Assembly (NCBI GenBank): GCA_049513815.1
Contig: JBEKVR010000004.1
Span: 1 to 64,000 of the forward strand
DNA length: 64,000 nucleotides
Direction: 5' to 3'
Origin: Roseiarcus sp049513815
GTDB lineage: Bacteria > Pseudomonadota > Alphaproteobacteria > Rhizobiales > Beijerinckiaceae
In this document: positions 18,575 to 28,531 of the stretch, one piece after another
Numbering within the stretch: position 1 is the first letter of the stretch
Layout: each line of letters starts with the position of its first letter
The notes under the pieces: model-generated
Database searches by the model: none
Told to the model about the DNA's origin: nothing
What the model saw: the letters and a program-made list of their open reading frames with translations, nothing else
Position numbers and translations under genes: made by a program

Positions 18575-21265
18575 TCAAGGCTCCTCCCACAACGGAGCGA
18601 GATCGGAAAGCTCTGCAGCGACCAGGGGTAGAATGAGATCCAAGTAGCTTTCCTTTGCTCCGCCGGGCAAGGCGAAGGCGAAGTCGTTGAAGTCCTCCGC
18701 GGCGCCAGGGCCGAGCAGCGCCTTGCCGTCGGCGAAGGCCGAGTAAGCGGCCGCCAAGAATGTCGTGAGTTTGGTGAGCGTCGCGTCCGGCGATGCGAGG
18801 CTCAGCGGCGCGCCCTTCTTTCGGGGATAAAGGAGCCGTGCATCGACTTCGGGGGACCCGCCGATCAACGATCGAACGGCAAACGCGTAAAGGCATCGCT
18901 GCAATTCGGCGCCGCCTTTGAGTTGAGGGACGCCGCGTGGGAATTTTCCTGACTTATAGTCGGTAACTCGCGCAACGCTATCGTCGCCCGCGAGGTCCAG
19001 TCGGTCGATCGAGCCGCCGATCGAAATGGTCGTGCCTGGGATGACGACAGGGGTTCGGGGATCCCAAGGCAGCCTCGTTAGGATATTGTCGCCCATTTCG
19101 AGCGCACGGGAATCGCCACCGAATGGAATCTCCGCAAAACTCCGTTGTCCGATGAGAGGGGCTTCATTGGCAGAAAGTGCTGTTAGAGCGAGCCCCGCCG
19201 CGTCCTCGCACTTTCGCCGCCAAATGACCGGGGGCGGAACGGGCACTGTCGATTCCCAACGCGTGGCCACTGTAGCGGTCGCCGCCGCGATGGCGTTTTT
19301 CAACGCCTGCTCATTCTGAGCGACTGCTGCAAATCCTCCCGGCTTGTCTTCAAGCGTCAGGATTGTGACCTGCAGAATTTCGTGAAGCAGGTTGCCGAAA
19401 TGCAGGGCGTCGAGAGTGAGCGGCTCGTCGGATTCGTCTGGCGAAGACCAACCAAAGCCGTAGTGCCAGAGATATCCCAGGGGATCGCGTAGCAGCTTCG
19501 CCAGCGAGGACGCCGATTGAAGCCGATCGAGCGCCTGCAGGAGGAGCGGGTGGTTCGAGCGAACCTTGCCATCGTGCGCCGTAATGCGGTCGGTGTGCCA
19601 ATCGATCCAAGCCGAGAGCGCCAAACGAGCTTCGGGGAGGGCGGAGAATTCGGTGGGTCGGGCGAAGAGCCGATCGGTGTCGCTCGCCGCGTGCTCGGGT
19701 TCCCGGCTCTGCGCGAGATAGAGCTCCACAATATTGCGCGGATAAAGCGGCGAAACGCCATTGATGCGGCCGCCGCTATCGCGCCGCGCGCGCGAGCAGA
19801 CAAGTTCGGCCGCCGTCATTGCCTCGATCGTCTCGAAGTCGCGCGTGTCGGCCTGATGGACCGGAAGGGGATCGAGGCGGGAAGAGGAAACGATATGGTG
19901 GGGCAGCAGAGGGTCTTCGCTGGCGCGGCGAGGCCACGACCTCGAGGTTAAACCCACAAGCCAAGTGTAAGGCCGGGGAACGGCGGCAATGGCGGCCGCG
20001 GGCCCCCAGACCACTGAGACAGTCGGCTCAAGCCCGTCATCCACGCGCAGGCCCGCCAGGGTGACGTCCAAGGCTTCGGCGGGAGCGTCGGTGAGCGCTT
20101 TGCGCCAAATCGCCAAGGCTCTTGCTTGAAGCAACCGCTCGCCGACCTCAGCGGCCTTGGCCAAGCCAAGGCTGGCAGCGTCGATGACATCGAGAAGGCG
20201 CGGTCTCGGGTCGAGGCCATCGGGGAAATCTTCGGGATTGAGCGCGGCGATTTCCCGCTTCCAGCGCCCGGCGTCCAACAGCGGCGCGTCTTCTGGCAGT
20301 TTGCGCCACCATTGGCTCGGCACTTCTGAATATTGGCTGCTCTGCGAGCGCAGGAGGCCAACAACGCGTTTGACGCGCGGCTGTGAAAAACCACGCAATA
20401 GAACTTCGGCCAGGGCGGCTGCGAGTTGCCCCTCGGGGCTATCGAGCGCAGCGCGACCGTGAACGAAATGGATCGGGATATTGGCGGTCTCCGCAAGAGT
20501 GAGGACGTGATCATCCCAACCAGCCGGCGAGGCTGTCGCGATGGCGATCTCTTGAGCGCCGATCCCGTTGGCGAGGAGACTGCGCGCCCAGCGAACGGCC
20601 TCCAATATCTCATGGCGCGGACTTGCGCAGGATATGGAACGGCGCGTGGGCTGTTCGGGGGCCCTCACTTCGGTCGTGACGCCCAGTGGAGCCAGCCATG
20701 GAGGCACGCGTCGCGCCTCGGCGACCCAAGTTACATCGGTCTCGGTGACGAGCGCTGCCAGAAGGGGACGCCACACCGGAGACATCTCCGTTCGACCGTG
20801 AATCTCGATCGATCCGAAAAGGACCTTAGTGTAACCGATTCGCTTGAGTGCGCGCGCGACGAGCTCGTCGGGCCTCATCTCGTTCTTGGGCAATCGCGCC
20901 AAGACCTCTTTTTCCAGAAGAACGAGAGCCTCCAGTCTGATCCGCGCCGCTTGATCCCTGGCAGCCTTCGCTTCGTGGTCTAGGCGGAGGCCGGCGCTCC
21001 AGGCTTTCGACAAACTGTTGACTGCAGCGCGCTGAAAGCCCGGCAGGCTCTTGATTGCATCCAGCTCTCCCAACGGGAGGCTCACGGACTCCCCGACGGC
21101 GGTGGCCACATGGTCGCTGTCAATAGGCTGCAGGAACCCGCCGGCCAGACGGGCCGCAAGCAAATCGATGGTCAGCAGCTTCACCCCGTGCTCGCCCTTG
21201 AGAGCGGCTCTTGCACGGCAATGGCGCCAGGCGTTGTGATTGGGAACGACAATGGTACTGAGCAC
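18575..21265 (-). CDS. AddB-like inactivated helicase/nuclease subunit
   Basis: This is 896 aa. The N-terminal part has no intact Walker A, as expected of AddB-type subunits in which the helicase fold is degenerate. The C-terminal third holds a PD-(D/E)XK nuclease with FGNLLHEILQ near 625-635 (the conserved His) and RVTDYKSGKFPRG near 763-775 (D and K). Four clustered cysteines for an Fe-S site are not evident. It is immediately upstream of, and one base from, the AddA-like gene, so the two form one operon and probably one heterodimer that degrades DNA ends. It is divergent from the WYL regulator operon with a 336-bp gap. Confidence 0.75.
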   Translation of the reverse strand: MLSTIVVPNHNAWRHCRARAALKGEHGVKLLTIDLLAARLAGGFLQPIDSDHVATAVGESVSLPLGELDAIKSLPGFQRAAVNSLSKAWSAGLRLDHEAKAARDQAARIRLEALVLLEKEVLARLPKNEMRPDELVARALKRIGYTKVLFGSIEIHGRTEMSPVWRPLLAALVTETDVTWVAEARRVPPWLAPLGVTTEVRAPEQPTRRSISCASPRHEILEAVRWARSLLANGIGAQEIAIATASPAGWDDHVLTLAETANIPIHFVHGRAALDSPEGQLAAALAEVLLRGFSQPRVKRVVGLLRSQSSQYSEVPSQWWRKLPEDAPLLDAGRWKREIAALNPEDFPDGLDPRPRLLDVIDAASLGLAKAAEVGERLLQARALAIWRKALTDAPAEALDVTLAGLRVDDGLEPTVSVVWGPAAAIAAVPRPYTWLVGLTSRSWPRRASEDPLLPHHIVSSSRLDPLPVHQADTRDFETIEAMTAAELVCSRARRDSGGRINGVSPLYPRNIVELYLAQSREPEHAASDTDRLFARPTEFSALPEARLALSAWIDWHTDRITAHDGKVRSNHPLLLQALDRLQSASSLAKLLRDPLGYLWHYGFGWSSPDESDEPLTLDALHFGNLLHEILQVTILTLEDKPGGFAAVAQNEQALKNAIAAATATVATRWESTVPVPPPVIWRRKCEDAAGLALTALSANEAPLIGQRSFAEIPFGGDSRALEMGDNILTRLPWDPRTPVVIPGTTISIGGSIDRLDLAGDDSVARVTDYKSGKFPRGVPQLKGGAELQRCLYAFAVRSLIGGSPEVDARLLYPRKKGAPLSLASPDATLTKLTTFLAAAYSAFADGKALLGPGAAEDFNDFAFALPGGAKESYLDLILPLVAAELSDLAPLWEEP

Positions 21266-21601
21266 GGAAACTCACTTCTCGAAACCACATTGGGCTTGTA
21301 GAACAATTCATGAACACGACCAAGTCGGAAATGCCTCAGCAATGCACGCGAGCGTTTCGGTGAAGTCGGCGTCTTGTGAGCTTGAATTCTCACTAAAAAG
21401 CTCAAGCCGCGGTGGCGGCAGTGTCGTCACCTCTCATCAACCGGCCATTGTGCGGATAACGCGACCATTGATTTCACTAGCTTTTCCATTCTGACCGACC
21501 AAATTTACGCGCGCGACGAGAACGGGGTTGATCTCCCTCAGAGATGGGTATATAAACACGATGGATATATAAAAACGACGCATTGTTGAAGGACCGCAGC
21601 C
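21266..21601. other. Divergent promoter region between the AddB-like and WYL genes
   Basis: These 336 bp hold no supported gene. The right end is distinctly AT-rich and contains the tandem 17-bp repeats described separately. The promoter of the minus-strand AddB-like gene must lie toward the left end; no clear boxes are visible. Confidence 0.5.
21543..21576 (+). promoter_or_regulatory. Two tandem 17-bp repeats, candidate WYL operator over a TATATAA box
   Basis: Units at 21543-21559 and 21560-21576 are identical at 15 of 17 positions. Both contain TATATAAA, which could serve as a -10 box; the second is about 30 bp from the GTG start of the WYL gene. Direct repeats at this spacing bind a regulator on nearly one helical face. 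WYL regulators of defence operons (BrxR and CapW type) repress their own promoters, so these are the most likely operator. Binding is inferred from position and repetition only. Confidence 0.5.
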
Positions 21602-22474
21602 GTGATCGCCGCCAACGCAATCGGAATTCGATGGGGGACCGAGCGCCGGCTCGAGTTCATCGAATTCCGTTTGTTCTGGGAAGGCGGCGTCAATCGATCG
21701 GATCTCGTGGACGAATTTGGCGTGTCGGTGCCGCAGGCGTCCAAAGACCTCGCGCTCTACCAAGCGCAGGCTCCTGACAATATCCGCTATGATCGTAGCC
21801 AGAAGCGCTACTTCGCCGCCGACACGTTCGTCCCCAAATTCATCGACCTGGACGCCGACGCCTATCTGGAGCGGCTGAGCCCAACCGGGCATCGCATCGT
21901 CAATATCGATGCGGTTGGTAACTACGGAGTGGAGAAGCTACCCATTCCCCAGCGACGAATTCGGCCTGGCGTCCTTCGTGGCTTGCTGGCGAGCGCCCGC
22001 GCGGGCCAATCGATCGACATCTTGTATCAGTCGATGAGCGGCGGCCGACCCGAACCATTGTGGCGCCGGATATCGCCCCACGCTTTCGCTAGCGATGGAT
22101 TGCGGTGGCATACGCGCGCGTACTGCCATCTGGACCACATTTTCAAAGACTTCATTCTCTCGCGCTGCCTTGAGGTCCGCGAACCTGGCCCTGCGGGAAG
22201 CGTTCCTTCTGAAGACCGAATCTGGAACAGTGAGTTCTCGGCCCTTTTGATCCCGAATCCCAAACTCAGCCCGAGCCAGCAGGAAGTGATTGCGCAGGAT
22301 TTCCGCATGGAAGATGGGCGGGCCGTCGTCACAATCCGTTGTGCGATGCTCTACTACTTCAGCAAGCGACTCCGCCTGGACGTTGCGGACGGGTTTGACG
22401 ATCCAAGGGAGGCACCGGTCATTTTGAAGAACCGAGATGAATTCGTCGTCGCTCTTACGGAGGCGATGCGATGA
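21602..22474 (+). CDS. WYL-domain transcriptional regulator (BrxR/CapW type)
   Basis: This is 290 aa with a GTG start. An N-terminal winged-helix region (about 15-60, ERRLEFIEFRLFWEGGVNRS then DLVDEFGVSVPQASKDL) precedes a WYL-like domain around 120-200 with LLASARAGQSIDILYQS, ISPHAFASDGLRWHTRAYC and FKDFILSRCLEV. The H-x-RA-x-C and F-x-D-F-x-L-x-R pattern is typical of WYL regulators that head defence operons and act as ligand-responsive repressors. The last codon overlaps the hsdR start in an ATGA, so regulator and restriction enzyme are translationally coupled. It probably controls the whole 21.6-31.3 kb operon through the tandem repeats just upstream. The ligand, perhaps a nucleic acid or nucleotide released during infection, is inference. 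Confidence 0.85.
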   Translation: MIAANAIGIRWGTERRLEFIEFRLFWEGGVNRSDLVDEFGVSVPQASKDLALYQAQAPDNIRYDRSQKRYFAADTFVPKFIDLDADAYLERLSPTGHRIVNIDAVGNYGVEKLPIPQRRIRPGVLRGLLASARAGQSIDILYQSMSGGRPEPLWRRISPHAFASDGLRWHTRAYCHLDHIFKDFILSRCLEVREPGPAGSVPSEDRIWNSEFSALLIPNPKLSPSQQEVIAQDFRMEDGRAVVTIRCAMLYYFSKRLRLDVADGFDDPREAPVILKNRDEFVVALTEAMR

Positions 22475-25400
22475 AATCTCGCAACTTTGAAATCCTTCGT
22501 GAGTCATGGCCCGAGCTTCCCGAACTCGGGGCGTTTGCCGAAGCCTATGCGCATGACGATCCAGCAAGCGCCCTCGTCAAATTGCGCCAGTTCGCCGAAA
22601 ATCTCACCAAGGATATCTACCGCGATTTGAGCTTGCCAAAGCCCGAACACGCGACATTCGTTGACCTTCTCAGCAATCAGTCCTTCGTTGCGATCACTCC
22701 AAAAGTGGTCCTCGACAAGCTGCATGCGCTGCGGATCCACGGCAACAAAGCCGCGCACGGAGAGCCCGCAACCGCGCAACGGTCACTTTGGCTGCTGCGG
22801 GAAGCCTTCGACCTGGGCCGTTGGTTATTCGTCCAATACGGTAAGGGCGACGCCACCAAGATTCCGGTGTTTGAACAACCCGCCCCTGAGGCCGATAGCA
22901 AGGGCCAGCTGAAGCGTGAAAAGCGGCAGGTGCTGGAGAAACTCGCCGCACAAGAAGCGCAAATGCAAACGCTTCTAGACGAGCTGGACGCAGCCAGGCT
23001 GGCGGTGGCGACGGCCGAAAAGAAAGCCGACGAAATCGTCGCATTGGCTTCGTCAGGCGCTGCAACGGCCGACCTCCTCAAGTTCGACGAGGCGACCACT
23101 CGAGCGCGAATCATCGATAGCCTGCTCGCCAACGCTGGCTGGGACGTCGGTCTTGGCAACGTGAGCACCGTGCAAGTCGGGAAGGAGGTCGTGGTCAAAC
23201 ACCAGCCGGCACCGACAGGTCTCGGCTACGCTGACTATGTGCTCTGGGACGACAACGGCAATCCGATCGCCGTGATCGAAGCAAAAAAGACGGCCGTTGA
23301 CCCCGAACGCGGTCGGCAGCAGGCCAAATTGTATGCTGACGGACTGCAGACGATGCACGGCCATCGCCCCGTTATCTTCTACACCAACGGATACGACATC
23401 TGGATGTGGGACGACGTGCTCGGCTATCCGCCTAGGAAACTCTTCGGCTACTATTCCAAGGACAGCCTTCAGTATCTCGTGAATTTTCAGCGTGGAGCTC
23501 GGAAGCCGCTCAACACCTTCGAGCCCAACGAAGCGATCGTGAATCGTCTCTACCAGGTTGAGGCGATCAAACGAGTCTCCGAGCGCTTCACCTGTGGACA
23601 CCGCAAGGCGCTGCTCGTCCAGGCGACCGGAACCGGGAAAACCCGCGTTGCAATTGCGCTTGTCGAACTTCTCATCCGCGCAGGCTGGGTCAAGCGCGTC
23701 CTATTTCTGTGCGACCGCCGCGAATTGAGGAAACAGGCAAAGAACGCGTTCGGCGATTTTCTCTCCGAACCGATTCGCATCGTGAGTTCCCGAGTGAACG
23801 CATCGGCCTCCGAGCGCATTTTTCTCGCGACATATCCGGCCATGCAAAAGGTCTATCAGTCTTTTGACGTGGGCTTCTTTGATTTGATTATCGCGGACGA
23901 GTCGCATCGCAGCATTTACAACGTCTACGGCGACATGTTCCACTATTTCGACTGCCTGCAGCTCGGCCTTACCGCCACGCCAGTCGATTTCGTGACCCGC
24001 AATACGTTCAGTCTGTTCAATTGCGAGGGCCAAGTTCCAACCGCGAACTACGATCTCGAACAGGCCGTCACAGAGGGGTTCCTTACGCCGTTCGAGGTCT
24101 TCGAACACACAACCAAATTCCTTCGAGAGGGACTCCGTCTTGACGTCCTGACCAAGGAGCAGATTCAGGAACTCGAGGACCAGGGGGAAGATCCTTCGCA
24201 ATATGACTATTCCTCCGAGGAAATCGACAAAGTCATCTACAACAAGGACACCAATCGCACGATCCTGCGCAATTTGATGGAGAACGGATTGCGCGAGGCG
24301 ACCGGGCAAGTGCCTGGCAAAACCATCATCTTCGCGAGAAACCACCAGCACGCCGTGTTGCTGCGTCAGATGTTCGACGAGATGTATCCGCAGTACGGCG
24401 GTCGCTTCTGCCAGGTCATCGACAATTACGATCCGCGAGCAGAGCAGCTCATCGACGACTTCAAGGGCGACGGCGTCAACGACGAGCTGACGATCGCGAT
24501 TTCGGTCGACATGCTCGACACGGGCATCGACATTCCCGAAATTCTAAACCTCGTGTTTGCCAAGCCAGTGAGGTCGCCGGTCAAGTTCTGGCAGATGATC
24601 GGTCGTGGCACGCGCCTATGCGAAGACCTCTTCGGCCCGGGCCAGCACAAGAAGATGTTCCGCATCTTCGACCACTGGGGCAACTTCGAACGTTTCGACA
24701 TGGGCTACCGCCCAGCCGAGCCGGTGCAGTCGAAATCGCTGCTGCAGCTCGTATTCGAAGAGCGCATCGCGCTCGCCGAAACAGCCCTGCAGCAAAGCGA
24801 AATTGCCGTCTTTGACACTGTCATCGAGCTGATCAGAAGAGACATCGAGGCGCTCCCTGAGGATTCGGTCGCCGTTCGCGAAAAGTGGCGTGAAAAACGC
24901 GCGATGGCGGCGTCGACGACGCTGGCAGCATTCGCGCCGACAACCGTGGCGACCCTGCGACAGACGATCGGACCCCTGATGCAATGGCGCGATATCCGCG
25001 GTCGAGGCGATGCTCACGCACTCGATCTGCTCATTGCGCGCGCCCAGACCGCCGTGCTGCGGAAATCCGCCGATATAGCCGACCTGAAAATCGACATGCT
25101 CGATCGTATCGCTGCGCTTCAGATGCATCTCAACCCCGTCAAGGAGAAGGCTGAAGTCATCAAGCGCGTGAAGTCTGACGGCTTTTGGCAGAGCGTGACC
25201 GTCGCCGACCTCGAGGCCGTGCGAGAGCCCTTGCGGGAAATCATGCACCATCGCGAACGGCAAGGCGCGACGCAGGTTCTGGCGAAGATAATCGATGTGA
25301 CCGAAGACGCCTCCGAATTCGTCACCAACCGACGCGCGACAAACTTTAAGACCATCGACATGAAGGCCTATCGCGAGGTCGTCGAAGCCGAACTCCGACG

Positions 25401-25881
25401 CTATTTTGACACCAACCCGACGCTGAAGAAGATTCGGGCCGGCGAGACGGTCTCCGACGCCGACATTCAAGCCCTCGTCTCTCTCGTGCTTGTTCAAAGC
25501 CCCGACGTCAGTCGAGACGTGCTCAAGGAGTTCTTCTCTCAAACCGCCGAGCCGCTGGACTTCGCCATCCGCTCCATCGTCGGCTTAGACCCGCAAGCCG
25601 TAGCCGCTCGATTCGCTGTATTTGCGCTTCGTCACCCCGAGCTGACGGCCAAGCAGACGCGCTTCCTGGGCCTGCTCCAGAACCATATCGCTCGATTTGG
25701 ATCGGTCACGCTGGACCGCCTTTACGAGCGACCCTTCACGGTTATCGACGCCGACGGAGTGGACGGCGTCTTCGAGCCCGAGGAGATCGAGGATCTTCGT
25801 AACATCCTCAGTTTGTTCGCTCCTCCAGCTGGAGCCAGCGCCGAGAAACAGGGATCTTCTGAAAGGGTCAGCTATCAATGA
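22471..25881 (+). CDS. hsdR: Type I restriction enzyme R subunit (HsdR) with N-terminal DUF4145
   Basis: This is 1136 aa. The order is a DUF4145-like (HEPN-like) region about 20-120 ending LRIHGNKAAHG, a coiled coil about 150-195, a PD-(D/E)XK nuclease core with ADYVLW and VIEAKKT at roughly 253-272, SF2 Walker A QATGTGKT near 384-391, Walker B IIADESHRS near 474-482, TATPVDF near 500 and MIGRGTRLCEDLF near 709. HsdR cuts unmodified DNA after ATP-driven translocation in complex with HsdM and HsdS. It shares ATGA overlaps with the WYL gene upstream and hsdM downstream. All core motifs look intact, so it should be active. The DUF4145 R-x7-H does not match the usual HEPN R-x4-6-H spacing, so RNase activity is doubtful. 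Confidence 0.93.
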   Translation: MKSRNFEILRESWPELPELGAFAEAYAHDDPASALVKLRQFAENLTKDIYRDLSLPKPEHATFVDLLSNQSFVAITPKVVLDKLHALRIHGNKAAHGEPATAQRSLWLLREAFDLGRWLFVQYGKGDATKIPVFEQPAPEADSKGQLKREKRQVLEKLAAQEAQMQTLLDELDAARLAVATAEKKADEIVALASSGAATADLLKFDEATTRARIIDSLLANAGWDVGLGNVSTVQVGKEVVVKHQPAPTGLGYADYVLWDDNGNPIAVIEAKKTAVDPERGRQQAKLYADGLQTMHGHRPVIFYTNGYDIWMWDDVLGYPPRKLFGYYSKDSLQYLVNFQRGARKPLNTFEPNEAIVNRLYQVEAIKRVSERFTCGHRKALLVQATGTGKTRVAIALVELLIRAGWVKRVLFLCDRRELRKQAKNAFGDFLSEPIRIVSSRVNASASERIFLATYPAMQKVYQSFDVGFFDLIIADESHRSIYNVYGDMFHYFDCLQLGLTATPVDFVTRNTFSLFNCEGQVPTANYDLEQAVTEGFLTPFEVFEHTTKFLREGLRLDVLTKEQIQELEDQGEDPSQYDYSSEEIDKVIYNKDTNRTILRNLMENGLREATGQVPGKTIIFARNHQHAVLLRQMFDEMYPQYGGRFCQVIDNYDPRAEQLIDDFKGDGVNDELTIAISVDMLDTGIDIPEILNLVFAKPVRSPVKFWQMIGRGTRLCEDLFGPGQHKKMFRIFDHWGNFERFDMGYRPAEPVQSKSLLQLVFEERIALAETALQQSEIAVFDTVIELIRRDIEALPEDSVAVREKWREKRAMAASTTLAAFAPTTVATLRQTIGPLMQWRDIRGRGDAHALDLLIARAQTAVLRKSADIADLKIDMLDRIAALQMHLNPVKEKAEVIKRVKSDGFWQSVTVADLEAVREPLREIMHHRERQGATQVLAKIIDVTEDASEFVTNRRATNFKTIDMKAYREVVEAELRRYFDTNPTLKKIRAGETVSDADIQALVSLVLVQSPDVSRDVLKEFFSQTAEPLDFAIRSIVGLDPQAVAARFAVFALRHPELTAKQTRFLGLLQNHIARFGSVTLDRLYERPFTVIDADGVDGVFEPEEIEDLRNILSLFAPPAGASAEKQGSSERVSYQ

Positions 25882-27401
25882 TTACCGGTGACCTCAAACG
25901 TCGCGTCGACGCCCTTTGGACTGAGTTTTGGCAAGGCGGCATCACGAACCCGCTGACCGTGATCGAACAGATCACGTTCCTCATGTTTGCGCGGCTGCTC
26001 GACATCAACGAGACCCGCGATGAAAACCGCCTCAAGCGGACAGGCAAGTCGTTCCAGCGTCGGTTCTCCGACGACGAGCAAGACCTGCGCTGGTCCCAAT
26101 TCCGACACCTGGGCGCCGACGCCATGCTGCCGGTGGTGCGTGACAACGTATTTCCCCACTTCAAGAAAGCCTCGACCAGCGGCAGCGCCTTCGCCGAGTT
26201 CATGAAGGACGCGCAGCTCATGATCCAGAAGCCGAGCCTTCTGGTGAAAGCCGTCACAATGGTCGATCAGCTTCCGCTGACCGAAGGCGACGCAAAGGGC
26301 GATCTTTACGAATACCTTTTGAGCAAGCTCACCACCGCAGGCATCAATGGCCAGTTCCGCACGCCACGCCATATCATCCGATTGATGGTCGACATGCTCC
26401 AACCGAGGCCAACCGATGTCGTTGGCGACCCGGCATGTGGGACCGGCGGCTTTCTGGTTCAGACGATGCTATATCTGCTGGAAACCTACACGTCGCCCGA
26501 GGGCGTTCTTGAAGAAACAGATCCTGAGACCGGCAAGACGGAAAGGACCTTCACCGGCGATCTGCTCGAAGCGCACCGCGAGCACATCCGCAGCAGCATG
26601 TTCTACGGCTTTGACTTCGACGCGACGATGCTCCGCATCGCTGCAATGAACCTAATGTTGCATGGGGTAGATGATCCGGACATCCATTATCAGGACACGC
26701 TGAGCGCCGGCTTCACAGACAGGTTCCCGAAGGCTGCAGCCAATGGCTTCAACGTCATCCTGGCAAATCCACCGTTCAAGGGAAGCCTCGATTTCGAAGA
26801 CGTTCACGCTTCGCTGCTGCGTCAGGTGAAGACCAAAAAGACCGAGCTACTGTTCCTCGTGCTGATCCTCCGCATGCTGAAGAATGGCGGTAAGTCGGCG
26901 ACAATCGTGCCCGATGGCGTTCTGTTCGGATCGTCCACAGCGCACGTCGCCCTGCGTAAGCAGCTACTGGATCAGAACCAGCTGGAAGCCGTAATCTCTC
27001 TCCCGAGCGGTGTATTCAGACCCTATGCCGGAGTGTCGACGGGAATCTTGGTGTTCACCAAGGGCGGCCGCACGGACGATGTTTTCTTCTATAACTTGGA
27101 AGCGGACGGATATTCGCTCGATGATAAGCGCGACCCCGTTGCGGCGAATGATCTGCCTGACTGCCTACGGGCGTGGCGGAATCGCGACGCCAAACGCGAC
27201 ACCGATAGGACGCAGAAGGCGTTTTTCGTTACGACAAAGGAGATTCGCGAGGCGAACTACGACCTATCAATTAGCCGCTATATCGAGCGAGTAGCGGAGG
27301 AGACTGCCTACGATCCGCCAAGGGCAATTATTGAGCGCATGAAGGCTATCAATGAGGAAATTGCGCTCCATATCTCCGAACTTGATGAGTTGTTGGCATG
27401 A
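25878..27401 (+). CDS. hsdM: Type I N6-adenine DNA methyltransferase subunit (HsdM)
   Basis: This is 507 aa, a usual HsdM length. An N-terminal helical HsdM_N region (about 5-150) is followed by the SAM-binding motif I DPACGTGGFL near 185-194 and the catalytic motif IV ANPPF near 296-300, i.e. NPPF, which indicates N6-adenine methylation. The protein modifies the sequence chosen by HsdS and is the core of both the methylase and the restriction complex. It starts inside an ATGA overlap with hsdR and ends inside another with hsdS. Confidence 0.95.
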   Translation: MITGDLKRRVDALWTEFWQGGITNPLTVIEQITFLMFARLLDINETRDENRLKRTGKSFQRRFSDDEQDLRWSQFRHLGADAMLPVVRDNVFPHFKKASTSGSAFAEFMKDAQLMIQKPSLLVKAVTMVDQLPLTEGDAKGDLYEYLLSKLTTAGINGQFRTPRHIIRLMVDMLQPRPTDVVGDPACGTGGFLVQTMLYLLETYTSPEGVLEETDPETGKTERTFTGDLLEAHREHIRSSMFYGFDFDATMLRIAAMNLMLHGVDDPDIHYQDTLSAGFTDRFPKAAANGFNVILANPPFKGSLDFEDVHASLLRQVKTKKTELLFLVLILRMLKNGGKSATIVPDGVLFGSSTAHVALRKQLLDQNQLEAVISLPSGVFRPYAGVSTGILVFTKGGRTDDVFFYNLEADGYSLDDKRDPVAANDLPDCLRAWRNRDAKRDTDRTQKAFFVTTKEIREANYDLSISRYIERVAEETAYDPPRAIIERMKAINEEIALHISELDELLA

Positions 27402-28522
27402 AAATGCAGTCCCTCGGAACAGTTTGCGAATTTCGATATGGGAAGAGTTTGCCAGAGGCTCGCCGTCGGGAAGGCAATTATCGCGTTTTTGGCTCGAATG
27501 GCAGTGTTGGTTATCACGATGAGCCGCTCACCAATGCTCCAACAATCATCGTAGGGCGCAAGGGATCGATAGGAGAGATAAACTTCTCTGAGCAGCCGTG
27601 CTGGCCAATTGATACGACGTACTACATCGACCAAAGCGCCACTAAGCATAATATTCGTTGGCTATTTTACGCCCTTAAATCGTTACGCCTGACGGAATTA
27701 AACAAGGCGACAGGGGTTCCTGGCCTGAACCGAAATGACGCCTACGAGCGTATGCTGATCGTGCCCAACCTGCGAGATCAGGCCCGGATTGCAGCGATCC
27801 TCGACAAAGCCGATGCGATCCGCCGCAAACGCGAACAGGCGCTCGCCCTCGCCGATGATTTCCTCCGGTCAGCCTATCTACACGTAGTCGGCCTGAAGCA
27901 TCCCGACTTCCTATGCTGGCAGCCTGCAACGATCGAGTCGCTGGCAGCGAACAAACGAGGATCAATCCGCTCTGGACCATTTGGCAGCGCCCTCTTGCAT
28001 AGTGAATTTGTCGATGAGGGGGTCGCTGTTCTAGGTATCGACAACGCGGTCAAGAATAAATTTCAATGGGCGGAGCGCCGATTCATCACGCGAGAAAAAT
28101 ACGAAGAGCTTCGCAGGTATCGCGTCTACCCGAGTGACGTCATCATTACGATTATGGGCACGACTGGCAGATCGGCGGTTGTCCCAGATGACATTCCGGA
28201 AGCGATCACGACAAAGCATCTGGCCTCGATCACCTGCGACTTGGACAAGGTGCTGCCCGAGTTCCTTTCCTTTGCAATCCACTCCGATCCGGTCGTGATC
28301 GACCAGATCCGAGCGGCGAACAAGGGAGCCATCATGGATGGCCTGAATCTTGGCATAATTCGCCAAATCAAGATTCGAAGGCCGCCGATGAGTCAGCAGC
28401 GACTCTTTGCCGAACTGTTGAATAAGAACGATGCCGCGATCCGAAGAATGACCACGCCAACTGGCGATGGCTCCGATCTATTTGCCTCGCTCTCTCAGCG
28501 CGCCTTCCGCGGCGAAATTTAG
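27398..28522 (+). CDS. hsdS: Type I specificity subunit (HsdS)
   Basis: This is 374 aa. Two target recognition domains are separated and followed by helical spacers: TRD1 about 1-125, with the motif KSLPEARRREGNYRVFGSNG and GRKGSIGEI, spacer 125-165 with DQARIAAILDKADAIRRKRE, then TRD2 about 180-330 with SGPFGSALL and TTGRSAVV, and a terminal helix. It decides the methylated and cleaved bipartite site, which cannot be predicted from sequence here. The gene is complete with no sign of phase-variable repeats. It is followed after only 9 bp by an ATPase gene, which extends the operon beyond the standard hsdRMS. Confidence 0.9.
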   Translation: MKMQSLGTVCEFRYGKSLPEARRREGNYRVFGSNGSVGYHDEPLTNAPTIIVGRKGSIGEINFSEQPCWPIDTTYYIDQSATKHNIRWLFYALKSLRLTELNKATGVPGLNRNDAYERMLIVPNLRDQARIAAILDKADAIRRKREQALALADDFLRSAYLHVVGLKHPDFLCWQPATIESLAANKRGSIRSGPFGSALLHSEFVDEGVAVLGIDNAVKNKFQWAERRFITREKYEELRRYRVYPSDVIITIMGTTGRSAVVPDDIPEAITTKHLASITCDLDKVLPEFLSFAIHSDPVVIDQIRAANKGAIMDGLNLGIIRQIKIRRPPMSQQRLFAELLNKNDAAIRRMTTPTGDGSDLFASLSQRAFRGEI

Positions 28523-28531
28523 GATCGGCAA

